A model generated the notes under the pieces. It was not told the origin of the DNA and searched no databases. It worked only from the letters and a program-made list of their open reading frames with translations. Shown piece after piece: positions 42,724 through 51,858 of a stretch of 55,526 nt of DNA (positions are counted from its first letter, which is position 1; each line of letters begins with the position of its first letter). The stretch is from NCBI GenBank assembly GCA_025408405.1, contig JANYJE010000061.1:1-55526 (forward strand), in the 5' to 3' direction. The stretch comes from Nitrosomonadales bacterium. Its GTDB lineage: Bacteria; Pseudomonadota; Gammaproteobacteria; Burkholderiales; Gallionellaceae. Position numbers and translations under genes: made by a program.

Positions 42724-43155
42724 CTAATGCTTTCTGCTGCGTGGCCTGGGGCTGGGGGGACAAGGGTTGGGTGGATAGGCCAGCCACGTTGCTACCACCA
42801 GCAAGCCAAACAGCGCATAACCCAGCACGAAAACCCACGCTGGCGCATTGTAGTAAAGCAGCCGCTGCAGCCAGTGCCCGATGAAGCTGCCGCTGTAGCT
42901 GGGTGCATGGGCTTGCGCACGCAGCCACATTTCGAGTGTGGTAAGAGGGCAGGCGGCTCCCAGCCAGGATTCTGCCACGACAATCACGACCGTACCCAGA
43001 TGCGCGAGCCGGAACGCCCAGGCATTGACCCAGTTCCAGCCCCGGCGGTTGCCAACGACGATGCATACAAGACCGCCAATGACGCAGGCAACGACACTGA
43101 TATGCAGTGCAAGCACAACATCCGCCAGCAGCTGATAGGGTAGCTCGTCGTGCAT
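42724..43155 (-). CDS. DUF2784 membrane protein
   Basis: ATG 43155 (MHDELPYQLLADVVLALHIS) gives 143 residues. Four hydrophobic segments are seen, with VACVIGGLVCIVVGNRRGWN, RLAHLGTVVIVVAESWLGA and CPLTTLEMWLR, the DUF2784 core. The final PPNPCPPSPRPRSRKH tail is proline-rich. It lies 20 bases after the V-type ATPase subunit D gene and may be read from its operon. Function is unknown. Confidence 0.85.
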   Translation of the reverse strand: MHDELPYQLLADVVLALHISVVACVIGGLVCIVVGNRRGWNWVNAWAFRLAHLGTVVIVVAESWLGAACPLTTLEMWLRAQAHAPSYSGSFIGHWLQRLLYYNAPAWVFVLGYALFGLLVVATWLAYPPNPCPPSPRPRSRKH

Positions 43156-43174
43156 GTTGAGCAAGCCGCGAGAA

Positions 43175-43792
43175 TCAAATCACCGCGCGTTCCTGCAGCA
43201 CTTTCATCTGGAACAGCGTATTGCGTTCTTCTTCTTCCAGCGTGGATTCGATGTGGCGAATGCTGAGGTCGTAAGCGGGAATGATGTTGTATTTGAGCGC
43301 GTTCACCCGCTTCTGGGTTTTGCGCTGTTCGGCCAGCAATCGCCACAGGGCGCTTTCCGCTTCTCCCAGTTGCGCGAGCAGCACGGCAAGATCGGCCAGG
43401 CGCGTGCGCGCCTCGTCGAAGCTGGCATCCGTCCACATCAGGCCCACGGGTTGCAGGGGCAGGCGCAGGGCGGTGACGGCAGGGTACTCCACGCCTATGC
43501 TGGAGCGCGGCAGAATGTGGACGCTGATTGCCGGTTTCAGTCCCAGCCCGGACTGGCGCAACATCTGTGTGCCCATGCGCATATGGGCGATGCCCAGCCA
43601 GCGATAGGCATCCTGGAATGACTGCCGCGCCTCGACACGCAGCGCGCGGTATTGCGCCAGCCGCTCATACACCAGGCGCGTGAGGAGTTCGCGCTTGCGT
43701 TCCAGCATGTCGTGCCCCTGGCGTAAAAAGCCCACCTGGCGTTTGAGCCCGAGCAGAGAACTTTTGGTGGGGGGAACCTTGAGCCTTTTCAT
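43175..43792 (-). CDS. atpD: V/A-type ATP synthase subunit D (central stalk)
   Basis: ATG 43792 overlaps the subunit B stop (ATGA) and gives 205 residues. The start RLKVPPTKSSLLGLKRQVGF and RKRELLTRLVYERLAQYRAL are typical of NtpD/AtpD. The C-terminal AEQRKTQKRVNALKYNIIPA is the family hallmark. Long helices form the coiled rotor shaft that transmits rotation from the membrane ring to the A3B3 head. It is the last ATPase gene in the operon. Confidence 0.93.
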   Translation of the reverse strand: MKRLKVPPTKSSLLGLKRQVGFLRQGHDMLERKRELLTRLVYERLAQYRALRVEARQSFQDAYRWLGIAHMRMGTQMLRQSGLGLKPAISVHILPRSSIGVEYPAVTALRLPLQPVGLMWTDASFDEARTRLADLAVLLAQLGEAESALWRLLAEQRKTQKRVNALKYNIIPAYDLSIRHIESTLEEEERNTLFQMKVLQERAVI

Positions 43793-45177
43793 GGCTGGTG
43801 CGAGATCGGCGTGTGATATTTGTCGAGGTCGGCTTCGCTCACGCGCGCGAGCGCATCGCGCGGCAAGAGCGACAGCTGACGCCATGCCAGGTCGAGCGTG
43901 TCGAGAATGTTGCGTTCCTCGTTTTCGCCCTGTGCCACAAAGTTGCGTTCAAAACTTTCCGCGAATTTCAGGAAGGCGCGATCCGCTTCGCCGAGCTCTT
44001 CTGCACCGATGATGGAGGCTAAGTTGCGCACCTCCAGTGCACGCGCGTAGGAGGCATACAGCTGGTTGGCCACGCGCGGGTGATCCTCGCGTGTGTACTC
44101 CTTGCCCACGCCGTCTTTCATCAGGCGCGAGAGTGAAGGTGGGACCGCCACCGGCGGATAAATGCCCTGGTTGTACAGGTCGCGCGAGAGCACGATCTGC
44201 CCCTCGGTGATGTAGCCGGTGAGATCTGGAATGGGGTGGGTGATGTCGTCCGAGGGCATGCTCACCACCGGGATCAGGGTGATAGAGCCATGCCGTCCCT
44301 TGATGCGTCCCGCGCGTTCGTACAGTTCGGCCAGGTCGGAGTAGAGGTAGCCCGGATAGCCTTTGCGCGAAGGTACGTCGCCCTTGGCGGTGGCTACTTC
44401 GCGCAGGGCCTCGGCATAGTGGGTCATGTCGGTCATGATCACCAGCACGTGCATATCCAGGTCAAAGGCCAGATACTCGGCGGCGGTGAGGGCGGCGCGC
44501 GGCAGGATCAGGCGCTCGATGGCGGGATCGTCGGCGAGGTTGAGGAACATTACCACCTTGGACAGCACGCCGCTGGATTCGAAATCCTCCTGGAACATGC
44601 GCGCGTCGGTATGCGACACGCCCATCGCGGCGAAAACGACGGCAAAGCCGCTTTCTTCGTTCGGCAGTTTTGCCTGGCGCACGATCTGTGCCGCCAGGCG
44701 GTTGTGCGGCAAACCGGAGCCGGAAAAAATCGGCAGCTTCTGCCCGCGCACCAGCGAGTCCAGGCCGTCGATGGCGGAGATGCCGGTCTGCACGAATTCG
44801 CGCGGATAAGCGCGCGCCGCCGGATTCACCGGCGCGCCGTTGACGTTGCGCCTGAGGCCGGAGACCAGCGGCGGGCGCGCGTCGCGCGGCAGGCCGACGC
44901 CGTTGAAGACGCGCCCGAGAATTTCCGGAGACAGCGCAAGCTCGAACGGCTGCTCGAGGAAGCGCACCCAGGTGCGTTCCAGATCGAGATGTTCAGTCCC
45001 CTCGAATACCTGGATCAACACGCTCTCAAGGGAGCTGCGGATCACCTGGCCGTTGCGGATGCGGCCGGCATGATCGTGCACCTGTACGCGGTCGCCCAGC
45101 GCCACGCCCGGCACGTTATGCATGAACAGCAGGCCGCCGCGCGCGGCGGAAGCAAGACGATATTCGCGGTCTTTCAT
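43789..45177 (-). CDS. atpB: V/A-type ATP synthase subunit B (non-catalytic)
   Basis: The 462-residue protein has GVALGDRVQVHDHAGRI at the start, GISAIDGLDSLVRGQKLPIF and SGSGLPHNRLAAQIVRQAKL. The loop at SGSGLPHNRL lacks a Walker Lys, as expected for the non-catalytic subunit. Other hallmarks are GYLYSDLAELYERAGRIKGR, GSITLIPVVSMPSDDITHPI and VPPSLSRLMKDGVGKEYTRE. Its start overlaps the end of subunit A (ATGA), and its end overlaps subunit D, indicating coupled translation. Confidence 0.95.
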   Translation of the reverse strand: MKDREYRLASAARGGLLFMHNVPGVALGDRVQVHDHAGRIRNGQVIRSSLESVLIQVFEGTEHLDLERTWVRFLEQPFELALSPEILGRVFNGVGLPRDARPPLVSGLRRNVNGAPVNPAARAYPREFVQTGISAIDGLDSLVRGQKLPIFSGSGLPHNRLAAQIVRQAKLPNEESGFAVVFAAMGVSHTDARMFQEDFESSGVLSKVVMFLNLADDPAIERLILPRAALTAAEYLAFDLDMHVLVIMTDMTHYAEALREVATAKGDVPSRKGYPGYLYSDLAELYERAGRIKGRHGSITLIPVVSMPSDDITHPIPDLTGYITEGQIVLSRDLYNQGIYPPVAVPPSLSRLMKDGVGKEYTREDHPRVANQLYASYARALEVRNLASIIGAEELGEADRAFLKFAESFERNFVAQGENEERNILDTLDLAWRQLSLLPRDALARVSEADLDKYHTPISHQP

Positions 45178-46955
45178 TTTGCGGCGCTCCCGGGCTTGGT
45201 GTATTCGGCACGCAGCGCATCGAAGGCGACCTGAATTTCCAGCGCGTTGGCATTCAGTCTGGCCAGGTCATCGTTGCCATGCAGTGTCTTGTAGCGCCGC
45301 GCACGCGCCAGCAGCGGCAGTGACAGGAGGCGCTGCACCGGCACGCCCAGCGCCAGCAGTTTTTGTCCCTGGGCATAAATCGTCAGCAGCAGTTGCAGCA
45401 GTGCGAATTGTTTTTGCGGCGAGCAATAGCTGTCGATTTCGTCCAGCGCACTCTGTTGCAGTATGCCTTCCTTGATCAGCGTGGAGCCTTCCAGGGCCCA
45501 GCGCTGCGCGGGCGACAGCGCTTCCGGGCCGACCAGGTTGACGATGCGTGCCAGCTCCTCGGCCTGGGTGAGCAAGCCCAGTGCGATTCCGCGCAGGCCC
45601 TCCCACTGCACATCCACATTTTCAGACCACCATTGGGCGGCAGTGCCTACATAGCCCGAGAAACTCTCGGTCCAGTCTACGGAAGGATAGTGGCGCGCAT
45701 CGGCGAGCTCTTTTGAAAGCGCCCAGAAGGTCTGCACGATTTCCTTGGTATGGCTGGTAACAGGCTCGGAAAAATCGCCGCCGGGCGGAGACACCGCACC
45801 GATCAGCGTGACCGAGCCGAGCTTGCCGGATAATGCCTCGACGCGTCCCGCACGTTCATAAAAGGCGGCGAGCCGCGAGCCGAGATATGCCGGGTAGCCT
45901 TCTTCCACCGGCATTTGCCCGAGCCGGCCCGACACCTCGCGCAGGGCTTCGGCCCAGCGGCTGGTGGAGTCGGCCACCATCACCACATCATAACCCTGGT
46001 CACGGAAATATTCGGCCAGCGTGACGCCGACATAAACCGAGGCCTCGCGCGCCACCACCGGCATATTGGAAGTATTCGCCACCAGCACCGTGCGCTCCAT
46101 CAGCGAGCGGCCGGTATGCGGATCGGTGAGCTTGGGGAAGCTTTCCAGAATATCCACCAGTTCGTTGCCGCGTTCGCCGCAGCCGACAAACACCACGATT
46201 TCGGCATTGGACCAGCGCGAGATCTGGTGTTGCACCACGGTCTTGCCGGCGCCGAACGGGCCAGGCACCGCCGCCTTGCCGCCTTTCAGCAAAGGGAAAA
46301 ATGTATCCAGCACGCGCTGGCCGGTGATGAGTGGTGCGCTGGCATGGTCACGGTGCTGGTAGGGGCGCGGCGTGCGTACCGGCCAGCGGTGATAGAGCTT
46401 GAGCTTGTGGGTGTGACCCTGTTCATCCTGGATATGCGCGACCGGCTGTTCCAGCGTGTAATCACCGGCCGGAGCTAGCTCCAGCAGGGTGCCTCCGATA
46501 TCGGGGGGCACCAGGATGTGGTGGAGGATGTGCGCGGTTTCCTGCACCGTGCCCAGCACGCTGCCGGGCAGAATGGCAGTGCCGTTGGCAAGCGCCGCAT
46601 TGGGTTCGAAGGTCCAGGCTTTTTCGCGGTTGAGCGCATCCACCGCGAGGCCGCGTGCGATGTGGTCGCCACTCAGGTCATACAGGGTATAGAGCGGGCG
46701 CTGCACGCCATCGAAAATCTGGCCGAGCAGCCCGGGGCCGAGTTCCACCGAGAGCGGGTGGCCCATGGGTTCGACCGGGTCGCCCGGGCGCAGGCCGTCG
46801 GTCACTTCATATACCTGCACGATGGCATCATCGCCTTCACGCCCGATGACTTCGCCAGTAAGTTTCAAGGCTCCCACGCGCACCTGTTCGCCGGTCAGCA
46901 CCTGGGGCAGGCGCACACGCACGATGGGGCCGTTGATCTCGAGAATTTCACCCAT
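45174..46955 (-). CDS. atpA: V/A-type ATP synthase subunit A (catalytic)
   Basis: The 593-residue protein contains the Walker A GPFGAGKTVVQHQISRWSNA, Walker B region DVVMVADSTSRWAEALREVS and EEGYPAYLGSRLAAFYERAG. The non-homologous insertion typical for V-type catalytic subunits is present after LLELAPAGDYTLEQPVAHIQ. It hydrolyses or makes ATP at the A/B interface. The start ATG 46955 is 117 bases after the subunit E stop, the only large gap in the operon, which contains an inverted repeat. Confidence 0.95.
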   Translation of the reverse strand: MGEILEINGPIVRVRLPQVLTGEQVRVGALKLTGEVIGREGDDAIVQVYEVTDGLRPGDPVEPMGHPLSVELGPGLLGQIFDGVQRPLYTLYDLSGDHIARGLAVDALNREKAWTFEPNAALANGTAILPGSVLGTVQETAHILHHILVPPDIGGTLLELAPAGDYTLEQPVAHIQDEQGHTHKLKLYHRWPVRTPRPYQHRDHASAPLITGQRVLDTFFPLLKGGKAAVPGPFGAGKTVVQHQISRWSNAEIVVFVGCGERGNELVDILESFPKLTDPHTGRSLMERTVLVANTSNMPVVAREASVYVGVTLAEYFRDQGYDVVMVADSTSRWAEALREVSGRLGQMPVEEGYPAYLGSRLAAFYERAGRVEALSGKLGSVTLIGAVSPPGGDFSEPVTSHTKEIVQTFWALSKELADARHYPSVDWTESFSGYVGTAAQWWSENVDVQWEGLRGIALGLLTQAEELARIVNLVGPEALSPAQRWALEGSTLIKEGILQQSALDEIDSYCSPQKQFALLQLLLTIYAQGQKLLALGVPVQRLLSLPLLARARRYKTLHGNDDLARLNANALEIQVAFDALRAEYTKPGSAAK

Positions 46956-46985
46956 AATGGATTTTCATCCTATAAAAAACAATTT

Positions 46986-47064
46986 AGCCACAGAGATCAC
47001 AGAGTACACAGAGAAATCCCTCTACTCTTTACATTCAGCTTTCTTCTCTGTGTGCTCTGTGGCA
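46986..47064. repeat. Inverted repeat between subunit E and A genes
   Basis: GCCACAGAGATCACAGAGTA (46987 on) is mirrored by CTCTGTGTGCTCTGTGGC (47046-47063) around an AT-rich centre. This CCACAGAG...CTCTGTGG arrangement resembles a short dispersed repeat seen in many proteobacteria. A related piece (TCACAGAGGATACAGAGAG, about 23600-23619) with a TTCTCTGTGA partner occurs near 23690. In this operon the RNA could fold as a long stem-loop before atpA and affect subunit ratios. Confidence 0.55.
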
Positions 47065-47072
47065 AAGGTTTC

Positions 47073-47696
47073 TCAGTGAGCTGTAGGAAACAGTTTTTCC
47101 ATCACCAGCTGCGTCAGCATTTCGTTCATGCGCTGTTTGCGTCCTTCGAAGGTCTGGTTCACGCGTGTGCGGTTTTCCGTGTCGTGCAGCAAGGCTCCGC
47201 CGGAACAGGATCGCGGCTGGCGCGCGAGCTGCAGTATTTTTCCGGGGGCCAGGTCATGGCTGAAATTTTCCCAGCGCCCGCTCATGCGGGCCAGGTCCCG
47301 CGCATTGAGTTCCACCACGAGGGTGTCGGCATCGATGTCGCGGGCAGCGGCTGCGATAAAACCTGCCAGCACAGGCAGGTAGCGTGCTTCATCGTTGGCG
47401 AGCGCGGTCAGCGCTGCGTCGAGCTGTGCCAGCACCGATTGCACTAGAGTCCAGCGCAAACGGTCGTATTCGCCCGCCAGGCGAATCTCTGCGGTCTGTA
47501 TCTGCTGGCGTTGCAGCTTGTCGGCGGCAGCACGCGCGGCCAGCACTTCACGTTCCTCGCGCAGATGCAGGCGTTCGTTGGTTTCCGCCAGGATTTCCTC
47601 GCGGCGTTTGGCTGCGCTGTCTAGAAACTCGCTTGCCAGCATTTCTGCACGAGCAATGAGAGAGGCTTCCAGGTCTGCTGCGGGGTCGTTGATCAT
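47073..47696 (-). CDS. atpE: V/A-type ATP synthase subunit E (peripheral stalk)
   Basis: ATG 47696 overlaps the subunit F stop (ATGA) and gives 207 residues. The N-terminal half is a long charged helix (EMLASEFLDSAAKRREEILA, NERLHLREEREVLAARAA). The C-terminal globular part has ARYLPVLAGFIAAAARDIDA. This matches the NtpE/AtpE stator, which pairs with subunit G. Its context between F and A supports it, since sequence conservation of E is low. Confidence 0.82.
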   Translation of the reverse strand: MINDPAADLEASLIARAEMLASEFLDSAAKRREEILAETNERLHLREEREVLAARAAADKLQRQQIQTAEIRLAGEYDRLRWTLVQSVLAQLDAALTALANDEARYLPVLAGFIAAAARDIDADTLVVELNARDLARMSGRWENFSHDLAPGKILQLARQPRSCSGGALLHDTENRTRVNQTFEGRKQRMNEMLTQLVMEKLFPTAH

Positions 47697-48037
47697 GAGC
47701 GCTCGTCCAGTGCACCCGCGCCGAGGATGGAGGTCACCAGGTCTTCCACCTGCGGGTGATAGTTTTGCGGTTCGTGCAGCGCGGGTAGTTCGGTCACGAT
47801 GATATTTCCTCCTTCGTTGCGCACCAGGTTGAGCCACTGGCCTTCAGAGCGTGCCAGCCCTTCTTCCAGCAGGATCAGGGCGCGTTCCTGAGTGCGCACC
47901 AGCTGCTCCAGCAATTGCTCCAGCTGGGCGGGGGTGGCGCCGGGATGGGTCTCGAAGCCGATCAGTGCAAAACCTTCCATCAGCGGTGCGGCCCCGAGTG
48001 CAATCATGCGCGTAGTGCTGGCAATCGTTTCAGACAT
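47693..48037 (-). CDS. atpF: V/A-type ATP synthase subunit F
   Basis: The 114-residue protein begins with TRMIALGAAPLMEGFALIGF and contains GATPAQLEQLLEQLVRTQER, then ALILLEEGLARSEGQW. These fit the small Rossmann-like subunit F (NtpG/Vma7-like) that sits on the rotor shaft. The end AGALDERS leads directly into the E start. It follows the K gene after an eight-base gap. Confidence 0.8.
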   Translation of the reverse strand: MSETIASTTRMIALGAAPLMEGFALIGFETHPGATPAQLEQLLEQLVRTQERALILLEEGLARSEGQWLNLVRNEGGNIIVTELPALHEPQNYHPQVEDLVTSILGAGALDERS

Positions 48038-48045
48038 GGGGTGCC

Positions 48046-48492
48046 CTAAATTTTTCCCAGCAAGAGTATGGTGACCACCAGCCCGTAAATGGCGATGCCC
48101 TCTGCGAGGCCCAGGTAGATCAGCGTGCGCCCGAACACTTCGGGTTTTTCCGCGATCACCGCCAGCGAGGCCGCTCCCACCGGGCCGACGGCAATGCCCG
48201 CCCCAATTGTCGCCAATCCCGTGGGGAGGCCGATGCCTATCAGTGCCAAACCGAAGCCGACCGACACATCATGTGCAGCTGCCACGGGGGCAGTTTGCGC
48301 CATTGCATCATGCAGCCCCATCAGCAACAGTGCCGCCTCGGCAGCCACGAACAGCAGCAGGTTGCTGCCGATGCCGGTTTTGAACCAGCGCGGGGCGGGC
48401 CGCTGTTGGGACAGTGGTTTTATTTCGAAGTAAACACCGAGCGCAATAAGCCCGATGATGTTGATGGTCATAAATGCGGTGAGCCAGAACAT
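48046..48492 (-). CDS. atpK: V/A-type ATP synthase subunit K (rotor ring proteolipid)
   Basis: The 148-residue protein has four hydrophobic segments at about 2-22, 43-65, 76-103 and 121-147. The ion-binding Glu131 is in LIYLGLAEGIAIYGLV. LATIGAGIAVGPVGAASLAV and AEKPEVFGRTLIY are typical ring features. Only the second hairpin carries Glu, as in single-site rotors. The binding region lacks the extra Gln of sodium-type rings, so proton coupling is likely (inference). SD GAGGAG precedes ATG 48492. Confidence 0.92.
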   Translation of the reverse strand: MFWLTAFMTINIIGLIALGVYFEIKPLSQQRPAPRWFKTGIGSNLLLFVAAEAALLLMGLHDAMAQTAPVAAAHDVSVGFGLALIGIGLPTGLATIGAGIAVGPVGAASLAVIAEKPEVFGRTLIYLGLAEGIAIYGLVVTILLLGKI

Positions 48493-48514
48493 GGTTTCTC
48501 CTCAGGTAAAAAAT

Positions 48515-50413
48515 TCATGGTTTGGGTTGGCCGGGCAGCAGCAGGGTAAGCGGGCGAAACACCCGGCCGTCCCCGGCGTAAAAACGCGAGAAGCCTTCGT
48601 AGTATTCCAGACGCAGCACCTGGATGGCAACGATGGCGCCTTCGAGCAGCAGGATGAATAAATTGCCGAGCACAACCGTGATCCAGTGGCCTGTGCTGCC
48701 CATCATGTTGGCCAGGGCAAACACGGCGATTGCCAGGGCCACATGGTTTATGCTGAATGCCGCCACGCGCAGAAATGACAGGGTGTTGGCAATATAGTTA
48801 AGCGCGGTTTCCAGCGTTTCGACACCCACCACCAGCAGGCGCTCGCTCAACGGCCCATGGCTCGTTGTCCACAGGCGGTAGATGACCACGCTGAGTGGCA
48901 GCGCCAGTAAAAGAACGCCGCTGATGCCGGGCCCGTATCCTGTGCTCAGGCGATAAGCCGCATGCAGCATGGCGAGATAGAACAGTATGCCTGCCACGCC
49001 TTTCGTGCTGAGCAGGGCCTCGGCCAGGTTGCCCTGGGCCAGGTGGTTGAGAATGGACAGCGCGGTTGCGATCAGGATGAATCCTATACCCCAGTACAAT
49101 GCTGCCGTGAGCATGCGTGCGGGGTCGGAGAGCGGGGATATCCACAGCGGCTGGACGAGTTCTTCAAAGCCGAAGACGCTGCCATACATCCAGCCGAACA
49201 CCATCGAGCTCGCGCCCGCCGCGACCAGCATGGCACGTGCAAATGCCAGCCTGCGCAGCAGCAGGCCAGCCGCCACAATGATGGCGCCATGTCCGATATC
49301 GCCAAACATCATGCCGAACATGGCAACGAATGACAGGGCGAACAGGGGGGTGGGATCGATTTCGTTATAGCGCGGTACGCCGTAGCTTTTAACCAGCGCG
49401 GCAAACGGCTTTAGCCAGCGCGTCTGGCGGGTGAGTGACGGCACGCTGTGCAGTTCATCGGCCAGGGGCTCGCGCACTGTCATCAGATAACGGTTGGCTA
49501 TGGCCTGTGCCAGCGCGTCGCGTAAAGCTGCAACACGGGCGCTTGGCACCCATCCGCTGACCGTCGACAACCCGCCTTTTGCGCGCAGCTGCCGGGACAG
49601 TTCGGCATGGGGCGCTGCATGGCGTAACAGGCGTGCAGCAGCGGTGAGCTGAGTGCGGTATTTCTCCCGCGAGTGTGCCAGCTGGCTGCTGTTCTGCGCA
49701 TGGTTGGCAGCGGCATTGCTCAAGCCGATATTCAGCTGGGCGCGCACTTCGTCTGGGCGGCCGGTGAATTCCTGCGGCACTTCCAGTGCGTGCCAGCCTG
49801 CCGAATTCAGCAGCCGCAATATTTCGGCCTCGCGTCCCTTGCTGCCTGCGATCAGGCAATGGTTTTGCCCTCCTTCTTCGTGGTAGGACTGCAGCACATA
49901 GCCGGCCAGAAGCAGCGCAGAGGCAAGCTGTGTGGCCTCTGTGGAGCTGATAACTCCCACGCGCAGATCGAGAAAGCGGCCATTCCTGCGCAACAGGGTG
50001 AGATCGATATCGAGCTTGGCAAACTCATCGAGACTTTTCAGCAGCGCCTGGTAATGCCGTGTTTCTTCCTCCCAGTGGCGCAGCGCTTCCTGATGTTGGG
50101 AAAATTCCCCCCATGCCTCACCCAGCCAGTTATCCAGCTGTACCAGATCGCTTTCCGATACAGCCTGGGCAGCGGGGGCGGCGAGTGCGGAAAAATCCAG
50201 GTCGCACAGGGTGAGCAATTTTTCCATGCGGCTGCTGGCGCTGTGAAAACGCTCGCGAAACGTGGTGCCGGGAAACTCGGGCAGTACCTCTGCTGCCACA
50301 TTGCTGATGGCAGGCTCGAATGCGCTGGTCTGCGCCAGGGCCAGGGCTGCAGCGGGCGCGTCTTCGCGCAGCACATACAGCGTTGCAAATTGCATGGGGG
50401 CGGGCTGGAGCAT
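48515..50413 (-). CDS. atpI: V/A-type ATP synthase subunit I (membrane stator)
   Basis: ATG 50413 gives 632 residues and lies 11 bases after subunit C; the open frame to 50509 is not coding upstream. The N-terminal half is soluble and helical, the C-terminal half (about 330-620) has at least seven membrane helices. Hallmarks are SFVAMFGMMFGDIGHGAIIV, GWMYGSVFGFEELVQPLW and NYIANTLSFLRVAAFSINHV. It forms the ion half-channels against the K ring. The conserved Arg in FLRVAAFSINH is present. Confidence 0.93.
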   Translation of the reverse strand: MLQPAPMQFATLYVLREDAPAAALALAQTSAFEPAISNVAAEVLPEFPGTTFRERFHSASSRMEKLLTLCDLDFSALAAPAAQAVSESDLVQLDNWLGEAWGEFSQHQEALRHWEEETRHYQALLKSLDEFAKLDIDLTLLRRNGRFLDLRVGVISSTEATQLASALLLAGYVLQSYHEEGGQNHCLIAGSKGREAEILRLLNSAGWHALEVPQEFTGRPDEVRAQLNIGLSNAAANHAQNSSQLAHSREKYRTQLTAAARLLRHAAPHAELSRQLRAKGGLSTVSGWVPSARVAALRDALAQAIANRYLMTVREPLADELHSVPSLTRQTRWLKPFAALVKSYGVPRYNEIDPTPLFALSFVAMFGMMFGDIGHGAIIVAAGLLLRRLAFARAMLVAAGASSMVFGWMYGSVFGFEELVQPLWISPLSDPARMLTAALYWGIGFILIATALSILNHLAQGNLAEALLSTKGVAGILFYLAMLHAAYRLSTGYGPGISGVLLLALPLSVVIYRLWTTSHGPLSERLLVVGVETLETALNYIANTLSFLRVAAFSINHVALAIAVFALANMMGSTGHWITVVLGNLFILLLEGAIVAIQVLRLEYYEGFSRFYAGDGRVFRPLTLLLPGQPKP

Positions 50414-50423
50414 GGTGGCGGCC

Positions 50424-51461
50424 TTAATGCACAAGCCCGGATGCGGGCGCGATACCCAGAGTGTAGCGCACAACTTCAGGATCAAGTTTGAGCTGGTGAG
50501 ATTTCGCAATAATCCTCACCTTGCGCAAATCAAATTCGCGCATGACCAGATAGGCAAAGGCACGCGCCAGCGCGTGAGGTGCATAGCGCATCACGCGGCG
50601 TGCAGCCTCACAAGTGATGAGTTCCAGGCGCTGGGTGACTGCAAAAGTGTCCGTCAGGCCGGCAAGCTGCTCGTGCAGCGGCATCGGCAATGCAGCGAGC
50701 ACGTCCTCGAATGACTCCAGTTTCACCAGGGCAGCGAGATACCCGGTATTGAGACGGCAAGGGGACGGAACCAGCAGGTAGAAAGCCTGAGCAGGAGGCA
50801 GCTGGTACACGAAGCGGTAACGCAGCAGCCATACCAGATTGACGCGGTCAATAATCGAAGCGATCAGTTCGCTGAACAAGCGGCCCTGCCTGGATTCGAT
50901 GCGTACCGCCCGGCTCAACAGGCCGTTGAAGTAACGCCGATCCACTGTGGCATCGACGGCGAAGAGATCGTGCTCGGTTTCGAATGCCGCGCGCGCCTGG
51001 CGTGCAATGTCTGCATAGTGTGTTGTTTCGAGCTGGCGTAACAGCTCGGAGAAATCTTCAGTACGCAGCAACTGTTCAACCGGCAGGGTGGCGAATGCAC
51101 CCGTATCCAGCAGGTCGGCGCGTATGTCCTGGATGGAACGCCCGGCGAGTTTGCCGCGCAGGATGGCTTTCAGGTTGGACAGTTCCTGGCGGTGCACCCA
51201 GTGGATGAGAAAGTCGCGTTCATTGCCGCCGAGCGGGCGCGCGAGTATCTGGCAATCATCGAGTACGGATGAAACGATGCGTTGCTCCAGTGCGTAAGGG
51301 GGGGCAACCGATGGTGAGAGCATCCCTTCCAGCCTGGCCGACGCGCTGATGTCATCCTGTGCCGTCTGCGCGAGCATGGCTTCGATCTGCGCGGGCGTCA
51401 GCAACCGCCCCATCATGATCGATACGCGTGCGTGCAGGTAAGCCTCGTTGCGTACACTCAT
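50424..51461 (-). CDS. atpC: V/A-type ATP synthase subunit C (AC39-like)
   Basis: The 345-residue protein has ARVSIMMGRLLTPAQIEAML at the start, GNERDFLIHWVHRQELSNLK, and AYLVMREFDLRKVRIIAKSH near the end. This pattern matches subunit C/AC39, which links the rotor shaft to the K ring. Its position between G and I supports it. The stop of G and its start are separated by three bases. Confidence 0.87.
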   Translation of the reverse strand: MSVRNEAYLHARVSIMMGRLLTPAQIEAMLAQTAQDDISASARLEGMLSPSVAPPYALEQRIVSSVLDDCQILARPLGGNERDFLIHWVHRQELSNLKAILRGKLAGRSIQDIRADLLDTGAFATLPVEQLLRTEDFSELLRQLETTHYADIARQARAAFETEHDLFAVDATVDRRYFNGLLSRAVRIESRQGRLFSELIASIIDRVNLVWLLRYRFVYQLPPAQAFYLLVPSPCRLNTGYLAALVKLESFEDVLAALPMPLHEQLAGLTDTFAVTQRLELITCEAARRVMRYAPHALARAFAYLVMREFDLRKVRIIAKSHQLKLDPEVVRYTLGIAPASGLVH

Positions 51462-51464
51462 CGC

Positions 51465-51785
51465 TCAGCCTCGTGCAGAATCGGTCAGCAGGGCCAGGGC
51501 AGCGGCAAGCGCTTCCTGTTCATGCGACTCGGCCAGGTGTTGCAGATCGCGCTGGCGCTCGCTGGCGCGGCGGGTAATTTCAGTGACGGATTGTTTTGCA
51601 CGCTCGGCAGCCTTGCCCGTGAATCCGGCACGCAATTCCGGCAGACGCGCTTCCAGCTGGGCCTCGGCAGCGCGTGCTTCGGCTTGTGCCGCGTCCAGTA
51701 CGCGGTCACGCTCGGCATGGGCTGCGTCTACCATGCCTTCGGCTTTATGTTCTGTATCCAGCAGGCGTTTCAGTACATCTTCCAT
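51465..51785 (-). CDS. V/A-type ATP synthase subunit G/H (peripheral stalk)
   Basis: ATG 51785 follows GAGGTG at six bases; a GTG at 51794 is an alternative. The 106-residue product is almost a continuous helix rich in Ala, Glu and Arg (VLKRLLDTEHKAEGMVDAAH, AERAKQSVTEITRRASERQR). This matches the NtpF/AtpH (subunit G) stator helix that pairs with E. It is the first gene of the operon. The upstream 70 bases should contain the promoter, but none is obvious. Confidence 0.78.
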   Translation of the reverse strand: MEDVLKRLLDTEHKAEGMVDAAHAERDRVLDAAQAEARAAEAQLEARLPELRAGFTGKAAERAKQSVTEITRRASERQRDLQHLAESHEQEALAAALALLTDSARG

Positions 51786-51858
51786 GATGGGCACCTCATA
51801 AAATCAGATTGCCTGTTTAAATCCGTTATGGCGATTTTCCTGGCCGGAATATTCCTTG

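Noticed and set aside
42575..43066. A 163-codon minus-strand frame upstream of the PhzF region
   Set aside because: Its first two thirds are out of frame with the DUF2784 gene that covers the same bases. The tail (42575-42720) looks weakly coding but has no start or family.
44236..45234. A 332-codon plus-strand frame within the ATPase region
   Set aside because: It is fully antisense to subunit B, which has all family motifs; the composition is that of a shadow frame.
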